Shown: positions 6,630 to 12,242 of the stretch, one piece after another | Layout: every line of letters starts with the position of its first letter | Position numbering within the stretch: position 1 is the first letter of the stretch | Assembly (NCBI GenBank): GCA_041690515.1 | Contig: JAWLHF010000098.1 | Location: 1-12,242, forward strand | Length of the DNA stretch: 12,242 nt | Direction: 5' to 3' | Source of the DNA: BRH-c25 sp041690515 | Lineage (GTDB): Bacteria; Bacillota; Clostridia; Lutisporales; Lutisporaceae | The notes under the pieces: model-generated | What the model was told of the DNA's origin: nothing | The model's database searches: none | What the model saw: the letters and a program-made list of their open reading frames with translations, nothing else | Translations under genes and position numbers: made by a program

Positions 6630-7682
6630 TCACCCGTTACTCTCTCTTATTTGTGGCAGTGTGACTTCCACACTTGTTCCAAAATCTTTTATACTATATA
6701 TTCTCAAACCGTATTTTTCACCAAACTGTAGCTTGATCCTATTGTTAACGTTTATCAGCCCGATCCCACCCTTTTCAGTGTTGTTCCTTTTAGCAGCACC
6801 CTGAGCGTATATCCCGTTCAGCCTCTCATTAATGCCGTTCAGGACCTCTTCCTCCATTCCGACACCGTCATCTGTGATTCTTATATTCAGCCTATCTTCT
6901 GTAGCTGTTATATCAATCTCAATCGTGCCACGGCCTACCTTATGCTCCAAGCCATGTATTATTGCATTTTCGATAATCGGCTGCAGTGTCAGCTTCGGTA
7001 TTTCATACTCCAATATCGACATATCCTCTTCATCCATATTGATTTTGAGATTTATTTTGTCACCAAAACGGAAATTCTGTATAGCAAAATAATTATCCGA
7101 GTTGCTTAGTTCTGCTTCAAGCGTCACCATACTGTTCACATTGGAAATGGTGTATCTGAAAAATCGCGCAAGTGCTTCTGTTATATTGGCAATATTGTCA
7201 GACCCCTCACAGATAGCATCACTTCTTATTGCTTCCAGAGTATTGTACAAAAAATGAGGGTTAATCTGATTCTGAAGGGCTCTGTATTCCGCATGGGTAT
7301 TGGTCAGCTTTATGGCGTTCATACTCTCAAACAGACTGTAGAACTTGGCAAAGGTTTTCTCCATCTCTTCGGTATAATATTCCTTTATATCCTCCAGAGC
7401 ATTGGAGTCATAGCCTAGATTGAAGCTTTGCAATGCCTGTTCTGTAGCCATGTATTTCAGATACAGCCTCTTATATATCCATATCAGGTAGGCTGCCAGT
7501 ATTACAAAGCCGAGTGCACATATAGCAAAAAATGAATAATGCATTTTATACTTGAGAAATACTAGGACCATTGTGATTAAGCTTATGGTGTACAATACAA
7601 GGGGTATTTCTATTGCTTTTACCACAGTGCCGTGCAGATAGGTTTTCGCCGGTCTTCTGCTGTGCTTTCCCAATACAGGCAT
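6630..7682 (-). CDS. YesM-like sensor histidine kinase without extracellular sensor domain
   Basis: This membrane histidine kinase (His_kinase/HATPase_c type) would phosphorylate the response regulator encoded just upstream. Two hydrophobic segments (about 25-43 and 49-70) are separated by only a few residues, so there is no extracellular domain; usual YesM proteins have a large one and are longer. A putative coiled linker (about 80-130) follows. The phosphorylation motif is LQNQINPHFLYNTLEAIRSD with H143. The ATP-binding domain has PIIENAIIHG (N239), DDGVGM (271-276) and GGIGLINVNNRI (305-316). All catalytic motifs look intact. The start ATG at 7682 has AGGAGG just before it, 15 bases after the regulator gene. 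Lacking its own sensor, it probably takes its signal from the transporter, binding lipoprotein or pseudo-ATPase (inference). Confidence 0.92.
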   Translation of the reverse strand: MPVLGKHSRRPAKTYLHGTVVKAIEIPLVLYTISLITMVLVFLKYKMHYSFFAICALGFVILAAYLIWIYKRLYLKYMATEQALQSFNLGYDSNALEDIKEYYTEEMEKTFAKFYSLFESMNAIKLTNTHAEYRALQNQINPHFLYNTLEAIRSDAICEGSDNIANITEALARFFRYTISNVNSMVTLEAELSNSDNYFAIQNFRFGDKINLKINMDEEDMSILEYEIPKLTLQPIIENAIIHGLEHKVGRGTIEIDITATEDRLNIRITDDGVGMEEEVLNGINERLNGIYAQGAAKRNNTEKGGIGLINVNNRIKLQFGEKYGLRIYSIKDFGTSVEVTLPQIRESNG

Positions 7683-7697
7683 ATTTTTCCTCCTTTA

Positions 7698-9299
7698 TTA
7701 ATAATACAGCTTCCTATATTCTGATGGAGTAAGTCCTGTTATCTTCTTGAATTGTTTTGTGAAATGCTTGAAATCGCTATAACCCACTTCATGGGATATA
7801 TCCAGAATGCTTTTTTTCGAATCAGCCAACAGCTGCTTTGCTGCTTTCATCCGCACAGTAGTGACATACTCAAGAAAGTTCATCCCTGTTTCCTTTTTAA
7901 ATAATGTCGAAAAATAAGTAGCATTGAAGCCCACTATCGTACTGACCTCTTCCAGGCTTACCGGAGAGGTAAAGTGCTCATTGATGTACTTTTGAGCTTC
8001 CTTTATAGGACGGTTGCTTTCTTTCTTGTGTTCATCAGCTACCTGCTTCAGTATTCTCTCTACATAATGTCCGGCGGTCTCAAAAGCAATCCGTACGCTG
8101 TTTTGCATTTGAAGCACTTCCTTAAACTCATCAACCAGGCCTTTAGCAACCGTATTTAAATTTGCATGGTTCTTAAGTACAAATAATAGGATCTCAATTA
8201 TCTCTTCAACTGTATCAAGAATGAACTGGCCGGGTATATCGGTGAGCTTTTGGACCTCCGCTTCTATTTCATTTATCCACTTCCTGATTTCTGAAGTATC
8301 AAGAATCTCTACCAGATCCATCAGCTTTCTTCTTTTCTCAATGGTTACAACGCAATCCACCTTTTTATCCTTATGAAGCTCATGGTTATACTGGTTGATC
8401 CTCCCTGCCCCCAGGATTATGCGGTCAGAAAGAGCAGCTTTTGCTTCAACAGTTGATATGACAATACCCCTCAGGCTTGTGCTTCCATTCCCAATTCCAA
8501 TTGTTATAATAAGATTCTTAATGATATCTCTGAATAAGTGACTTTCATCAATGATACTGTTCAACGCTTTTCTGAATGCTTTCTTGTCTGCTGCCTTGTA
8601 GTTTGCTATGATAAATATCCTATCCTCCAGTGATAGCAAAAGGAAATCATTACATACACCCTTCAGATTATACTCAATGATTTTGGTAACCTTTGCAAGA
8701 AGCATCCTCATTATCTCCCGGCTGTTAGGCTGATAATCAAAGTCCGGCTTTATAATCAATGCTTGATAATATCCTTCAATAAAGTTCAAATCATAATCCT
8801 GATTTATACTGCACAAATCCGACTCATTAAGTGCTGGCAGGTCAGAACCGTTATATACATGGGATACGAACTCAATCCTCAGCCTTTTTGCGCCTTCCAG
8901 ACGCTGCATTTCCTGTCTTGACCTTTCAGAATACTTTTCAACCATTTTTGTCAAGGCTGTGTTGATCTCATTTTTATTAAGGGGCTTCAGCAGATAATCT
9001 TTAACACCGTACTTAATGGCGTTGTGGGCATAGTCAAAATGCTGGTATCCGCTGATGATTATGAAGTCAATATTGGGATTGATCTCTTTTGCATGTTTGA
9101 TCAACTCAATCCCATCATATCCCGGCATCCTTATGTCGGTAATGACAATATCCGGTTGATGCTGCTTAATCATCTCCAGTGCAGCCATACCATCCTGGGC
9201 TGTTGCTGTTAGCTCAAGGCCCAGGCTGTCCCATTCTATAAGATTTTTTATCAGCTGTGATACCTTTGGCTCATCATCAGCAATAATAACTCTATACAT
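7698..9299 (-). CDS. YesN-like response regulator with AraC-type DNA-binding domain
   Basis: This is a transcription factor of 533 aa, normal for YesN proteins. The receiver domain (about 1-120) has acidic residues D8 and D9, phospho-acceptor D55 in DIVITDIRMPG, S83 and K105 in LLKPLNK, so it looks fully functional. A long middle region of unknown fold links to a C-terminal AraC helix-turn-helix pair (about 435-533) with ISHEVGYSDFKHFTKQFKKITGLTPSEYRK. The partner kinase gene follows after 15 bases. The 89 bases before it contain no clear terminator or promoter, so it is probably cotranscribed with the catabolic genes. The ATG at 9299 is preceded by GAGGGTG. Its likely target is the 21-bp-spaced repeat before rbsA. 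Confidence 0.94.
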   Translation of the reverse strand: MYRVIIADDEPKVSQLIKNLIEWDSLGLELTATAQDGMAALEMIKQHQPDIVITDIRMPGYDGIELIKHAKEINPNIDFIIISGYQHFDYAHNAIKYGVKDYLLKPLNKNEINTALTKMVEKYSERSRQEMQRLEGAKRLRIEFVSHVYNGSDLPALNESDLCSINQDYDLNFIEGYYQALIIKPDFDYQPNSREIMRMLLAKVTKIIEYNLKGVCNDFLLLSLEDRIFIIANYKAADKKAFRKALNSIIDESHLFRDIIKNLIITIGIGNGSTSLRGIVISTVEAKAALSDRIILGAGRINQYNHELHKDKKVDCVVTIEKRRKLMDLVEILDTSEIRKWINEIEAEVQKLTDIPGQFILDTVEEIIEILLFVLKNHANLNTVAKGLVDEFKEVLQMQNSVRIAFETAGHYVERILKQVADEHKKESNRPIKEAQKYINEHFTSPVSLEEVSTIVGFNATYFSTLFKKETGMNFLEYVTTVRMKAAKQLLADSKKSILDISHEVGYSDFKHFTKQFKKITGLTPSEYRKLYY

Positions 9300-9388
9300 A
9301 TGTTCACCCTCTATCCAAAAATCCTTGGACTAACAAACCGGGCTCCTATTCTCTGAAGCTTAAGCTCCATTTCCCAGGCAACATGACA

Positions 9389-10327
9389 TCATATTCTTTT
9401 CAATATATCCTCTATTGAAGGAATAGAAGGGATTCCCCCATAGTTTTCTATACATAGGGAAGCAGCAGCATTGGAAAAGGAAAAAATCTCACCCAGTTCC
9501 TCTGCAGTAAGTCCGCTGATATCACCTTTACTGAGGATCTGATGGACGACTGCTCCAAAAAATGTATCCCCTGCCCCGGTAGTATCGACAGCTCTGCTCT
9601 TATAGCCTTTTACAACTCCTTGACCGTTTCTGTGATAGTAGAAAGAACCTTTCTCCCCAAGAGTCACACAGACAAGCTTTATTCCACCCCTGTGCAGCTC
9701 CTCAGCTGCTTTGTGAAAATCATCCTCTCCGGTTATAAGCACCGCCTCTTCTTCAGAAACCTTTATGATATCCGCATATTCAACTCCCAGACGCATTCCC
9801 TCAACAGCCGCTGCCTCTGTTGGCCATAGAGCAGGCCTGTAATTTGGATCGTAAGTGATAAGCTTCCCTTTTGTTTTTGCATATCTGACCATATCATATA
9901 CTGTTGATTTGCTTGGTTCATTGGTAAAGGAAAGGGATCCGAAATGCAGAGCTCTTGTATTATCAAGCATGCCGTAATCTACATCTGACTTTTCAAGCAT
10001 CACGTCTGCACAGCCATTGCGATAGAAGCTGAAACTCCGGTCACCTTTTTCATCAAGATGCACAAAGGCTAGTGTTGTATTGTAATCCTCAGAATAAATA
10101 AGGCCTGAAATATCAATGTTCTCTGCCTTTAGTACACTTCCCAGATGTATCCCAAATTGATCCTTCCCTACTTTCCCGATAAAAGCTGTCTTGGAGCCTA
10201 GTTTCTGCGCCATAGTAAGCATATTGCAAGGGGCACCTCCGGGATTCTCCTTGAAAAACATACCTTGTTCATTCCTTATGGGAGTAAAATCAATAAGCAG
10301 CTCTCCTACTGCAATTATATCAAACAT
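9389..10327 (-). CDS. PfkB-family ketose kinase (fructokinase-like)
   Basis: This cytoplasmic sugar kinase uses ATP to phosphorylate a sugar, most likely a ketose made by the isomerase. From the ATG at 10327 it has 312 aa, normal for the family. Visible motifs are GELLIDF near the start, NPGGAPCNMLTMAQKLG (substrate side, about 28-44), DPNYRPALW (about 160-168), KVSEEEA and the PfkB signature DTTGAGDTFFGA, whose Asp 254 is the catalytic base. The match to bacterial fructokinases is strong, but xylulose would also fit the context. A GTG at 10336 would add three residues and overlap the isomerase gene by 8 bases; the ATG comes just after its stop, with AGGTG 6 bases upstream, and is my choice. 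Tight spacing implies translational coupling with the isomerase. Confidence 0.92.
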   Translation of the reverse strand: MFDIIAVGELLIDFTPIRNEQGMFFKENPGGAPCNMLTMAQKLGSKTAFIGKVGKDQFGIHLGSVLKAENIDISGLIYSEDYNTTLAFVHLDEKGDRSFSFYRNGCADVMLEKSDVDYGMLDNTRALHFGSLSFTNEPSKSTVYDMVRYAKTKGKLITYDPNYRPALWPTEAAAVEGMRLGVEYADIIKVSEEEAVLITGEDDFHKAAEELHRGGIKLVCVTLGEKGSFYYHRNGQGVVKGYKSRAVDTTGAGDTFFGAVVHQILSKGDISGLTAEELGEIFSFSNAAASLCIENYGGIPSIPSIEDILKRI

Positions 10328-10328
10328 C

Positions 10329-11018
10329 TTATTCACCTAACACCTTCGAATATTCGTTACACAGAGGATGTAGTATCGGTTCATCCTCTTCGACCTTTGA
10401 AAACCTGCTTACATCTTCAGCATTGAAATTATCCGTATTATCGTCATTGATGGAGGATACCTCTCCGCATATCAGGTCGCCGCAGCCCTTCTTGGCCCAG
10501 AAAAGATGGTACATATACGGTCTCAGGGTTATACTGTGACCGGGATAAATATCAATTTCTTCGCCGGCATCAAATACATAGTTCACTCCGTCCATATCAA
10601 CCCTGACCTTTGATTGGTAATCCACTTCACCATTCTCCAGGGAGTTGTACAGTTTGATTGCCAGTACTCCACCCGCCCTGTTTATTATGTCCTCGGTCTT
10701 ACTGGCATGATGGTGGATTGGAAGCCTCTGACCATCCTTCAGTATAATTAGCTTCTCAGCATAGGGAGTACCGATCCTGTTGTCCTTTAAGGAACCGTTT
10801 CTCAGTGTGAACAGTACTGCTCCCAGTTCATCAAATTTGTCTTTCCCATAATCCGTTATATCCCATCCTAGCATTACCTCTCTAATTGTGTCCAGATTAT
10901 GTTTGCCGGATTTCCACTCCTCCATTGTCCAATATCCAAAGGGAGGAAGCTTGATATTGCTTTTTTCAAGCAGAGCCTTGGACCTCCTGATCTCCTGATT
11001 AATTTGAGAACGTTTCAT
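10329..11018 (-). CDS. D-lyxose ketol-isomerase family sugar isomerase
   Basis: This 229-aa cytoplasmic protein belongs to the cupin-fold D-lyxose isomerase family (DUF1498), whose members interconvert D-lyxose with D-xylulose and often D-mannose with D-fructose, using a divalent metal. The motif LPIHHHASKTEDIINR gives candidate metal ligands H102, H104 and E109, with a fourth at H171 in YMYHLFWAKKG; K107 and E109 lie in the usual KTE triad. The N-terminal part (PPFGYWTMEEW, GWDITDYG) and the VFDAGEEIDIYPGHSITLRP strand region are typical of the family. AGGAGG sits 7 bases before the ATG. The ketose kinase follows immediately, giving an isomerise-then-phosphorylate pair. The physiological sugar cannot be read from sequence. 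Confidence 0.9.
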   Translation of the reverse strand: MKRSQINQEIRRSKALLEKSNIKLPPFGYWTMEEWKSGKHNLDTIREVMLGWDITDYGKDKFDELGAVLFTLRNGSLKDNRIGTPYAEKLIILKDGQRLPIHHHASKTEDIINRAGGVLAIKLYNSLENGEVDYQSKVRVDMDGVNYVFDAGEEIDIYPGHSITLRPYMYHLFWAKKGCGDLICGEVSSINDDNTDNFNAEDVSRFSKVEEDEPILHPLCNEYSKVLGE

Positions 11019-11083
11019 ACTTTACCTCCTATTTAAACATCGCATATTTATACTTATCCTAATATATTCCATACAGCCTGTTG

Positions 11084-11623
11084 TTAGAATTGTACTATTT
11101 CGAGCTGATAGCCCCTAAGGTCCATCAGGTTTTCATCCAGATCCCTGGGCTCACCTACATAAAAACTTGGGGGAGTATCCGAAGGTGTCACGCAGGTCTC
11201 CACATGGGGATAGTATGGGTTCATTGTGAAAAAACTCAGATAGGGATTGTTAACCTCACAAATAATTGAAAGGAAGTCGTCAGCTGACAGTGTGCCTGCT
11301 TCAATTTTCAGAATCAGTTCATCCTTTGCAGCCAAGCTTACTGTCAATATCAAGCCTGTCATTCCGGGCTTGTCAATAAGCATAAAATCCTCTTTATCAC
11401 TATGGTACATAAAATTTCTTGGCTCAGTGGTATTGATTGTCACACATATCAGCTTATGAGGACCGAACCTGGAGTCCGTTGAGTATACTGTCTCACACCT
11501 GGACTCACCTTCTCTTGTCATTAACGGGTCATGACCGGGACAGATCCTTGTTATAACCCTCTTCTCCTCCAAAAAAGCCATGATTTCCTCTGTTGCTTTA
11601 ACAGGTTTGACAGTTATTTTCAT
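11084..11623 (-). CDS. Unrecognised 179-aa protein, first gene of the sugar operon
   Basis: I do not recognise this as a named family. It has no signal peptide or membrane segment, so it should be cytoplasmic. Features reminiscent of small cupin barrels are HSDKEDFMLI (H74, E78) and YYPHVET (H140, E142), separated by alternating hydrophobic strands, with FYVGEPRDLDENLMDLRG at the C-terminal end. If these bind metal, it could be a sugar isomerase, mutarotase-like or sugar-sensing protein, but this is conjecture. It is the first gene after the promoter and likely ROK operator, and has a strong ribosome binding site (AAGGAGG, 5 bases before the ATG). The isomerase gene follows after 65 bases without a terminator, which ties it to the same sugar pathway. 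Confidence 0.75.
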   Translation of the reverse strand: MKITVKPVKATEEIMAFLEEKRVITRICPGHDPLMTREGESRCETVYSTDSRFGPHKLICVTINTTEPRNFMYHSDKEDFMLIDKPGMTGLILTVSLAAKDELILKIEAGTLSADDFLSIICEVNNPYLSFFTMNPYYPHVETCVTPSDTPPSFYVGEPRDLDENLMDLRGYQLEIVQF

Positions 11624-11644
11624 ATAGCCTCCTTAAAGAACAAC

Positions 11645-11665
11645 TTTGTTACTATTTGTAACTAA
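11645..11665. promoter_or_regulatory. Candidate ROK-type operator over the transcription start
   Basis: Read on the minus strand, TTAGTTAC is followed by five bases and GTAACAAA, an inverted repeat matching at 7 of 8 positions. ROK repressors of the XylR type use operators with TTAGTT...AACTAA-like ends, which this resembles. It begins 4 bases after the -10 element and would cover the start point near 11663, where a bound repressor blocks transcription. The obvious candidate protein is the ROK protein encoded just upstream. Confidence 0.5.
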
Positions 11666-11669
11666 CTAA

Positions 11670-11698
11670 ATTTTATCATTTTTCCAAATAAAGGTCAA
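11670..11698 (-). promoter_or_regulatory. Promoter of the sugar catabolic/transport operon
   Basis: On the minus strand TTGACC (11698-11693, 5 of 6 to the -35 consensus) and TAAAAT (11675-11670, 5 of 6 to the -10 consensus) are separated by exactly 17 bases. It lies between the ROK gene terminator and the first operon gene. This is the best housekeeping-type promoter in the window. Confidence 0.8.
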
Positions 11699-11705
11699 AA
11701 TCAAA

Positions 11706-11743
11706 AGCTATTTTTCCGAAAAAAAATTATCGGAAAAATAGCT
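11706..11743 (-). terminator. Hairpin terminator after the ROK gene
   Basis: A perfect 14-bp inverted repeat, AGCTATTTTTCCGA (11706-11719) with its complement at 11730-11743, encloses a 10-base A/T loop. In the minus direction it is followed by TTTGATTTTGACC. It lies 42 bases after the ROK stop codon and directly before the operon promoter, so it separates the regulator transcript from the sugar operon. Confidence 0.75.
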
Positions 11744-11785
11744 GAAAAACCATGGCTTTTGTTGTAAGCTTCTGAGCCTCTAATT

Positions 11786-12241
11786 TTATCTGAGTTCCAC
11801 CGATCTGAATACTTCATTTATTACCAGGGCAACACTTCCAATACATATCATGTCCTGATCTATCTCACTTACATAAATAGGCGTATTTACAGCATTATTT
11901 GAAAACACATTTGAATCAATGGCTTTTATAGCAGATTCAGCAAAATACCTGCTCTCTTGCGGTACAATACCTCCCAGAACCACAGCCTGGGGATTGAATA
12001 TGTTGATAAGATTTGCCACTCCTGCCGCAAGCCTTCCTGCACTATCCCCCAGGATTTCTTGTACCTTAGGCTTTGTCTCCAATTCTATCACGTCTTTGAA
12101 CTTAAAACCTTCTTCGGATATTCCTAAGGCTTTTACAGCTTCATTGGTTATCGCCCCAGCTGACACATACATTTCTATGCACCCTCTGTTACCGCAGTAG
12201 CACTCTCTTCCTTCATACTCTATGATACTGTGGCCGAATTC
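11786..12241 (-). CDS. ROK-family protein, C-terminal part, probably a transcriptional repressor (cut by window edge)
   Basis: The frame is open to the right edge, so about 151 C-terminal residues are seen and the N-terminal part is missing. The ROK zinc motif is clear at the edge: a GH pair, then ECYCGNRGCIEMYVSAGA, where one His and three Cys bind structural zinc in ROK proteins. NIFNPQAVVLGGIVPQ is the typical second ROK motif. ROK proteins are either sugar kinases or repressors with an N-terminal helix-turn-helix; the ending IGSVALVINEVFRSVEL resembles the NagC/XylR-type repressors, which I favour. The missing N-terminus would decide. The first Met in the visible part lies inside the zinc motif and is not the start. 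A terminator follows, then the sugar operon with a ROK-like operator. Confidence 0.88.
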   Translation of the reverse strand, partial: EFGHSIIEYEGRECYCGNRGCIEMYVSAGAITNEAVKALGISEEGFKFKDVIELETKPKVQEILGDSAGRLAAGVANLINIFNPQAVVLGGIVPQESRYFAESAIKAIDSNVFSNNAVNTPIYVSEIDQDMICIGSVALVINEVFRSVELR

Positions 12242-12242
12242 T

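Noticed and set aside
9314..9366. Small hairpins (TCCAA/TTGGA and AGCTTAAGCT) before the response regulator gene as a terminator
   Set aside because: The stems are only 5 bp each and no U-rich tail follows in the minus direction, so I treat the regulator gene as continuous with the upstream genes.
9763..9966. 67-aa minus-strand frame inside the ketose kinase gene
   Set aside because: It is another frame within a well-supported PfkB gene, with no ribosome binding site of note and no recognisable content.
1..12242. CRISPR arrays, insertion sequences, tRNA or rRNA genes
   Set aside because: I saw no regularly spaced repeats, transposase-like frames, terminal inverted repeats of an element, or RNA gene signatures on either strand.

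Overview
The window looks like chromosomal DNA of a low-to-moderate GC Gram-positive anaerobe of the Clostridia. The signs are strong AGGAGG-type ribosome binding sites, a lipoprotein sugar-binding protein, a YesM/YesN-type two-component system, a DUF4474 protein and a ROK regulator. This placement is an inference from gene families and base composition. Every gene I can support lies on the minus strand, so transcription runs from high to low coordinates.

In transcription order: (1) 12241-11786 is the C-terminal part of a ROK-family protein, probably a sugar-responsive repressor, followed by a perfect 14-bp hairpin terminator. (2) A near-consensus promoter (11698-11670) with a ROK-type inverted repeat over the expected start point leads into a nine-gene sugar locus. 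Its genes are an unrecognised 179-aa protein with cupin-like features, a D-lyxose ketol-isomerase family protein, a PfkB ketose kinase, a YesN-like response regulator, a YesM-like histidine kinase with almost no external domain, a degenerate double ABC ATPase, and an RbsA/RbsC/RbsB-type sugar ABC transporter. The locus ends at a perfect 20-bp hairpin terminator (1537-1482). (3) A separate membrane-anchored DUF4474 gene follows, with its own hairpin. (4) The start of a calcineurin-like metallophosphoesterase runs off the left edge.

Proposed working of the locus (inference): RbsB captures a sugar outside the cell, RbsA/RbsC import it, the isomerase converts an aldose to a ketose (lyxose to xylulose, or mannose to fructose), and the PfkB kinase phosphorylates the ketose. 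Two control layers are visible. A ROK repressor may sense sugar in the cytoplasm at the first promoter. The two-component system may report external sugar and act at an internal site before rbsA, where two copies of AAGAATGACC lie exactly 21 bp apart next to a possible promoter.

The most striking element is the 465-aa protein between the kinase and the transporter. It has the layout of RbsA but has lost or changed nearly every ATP-handling motif in both halves, while its reading frame is intact. Together with a kinase that has no room for its own sugar sensor, this suggests a transporter-coupled signalling system in which a pseudo-ATPase links transporter and kinase.
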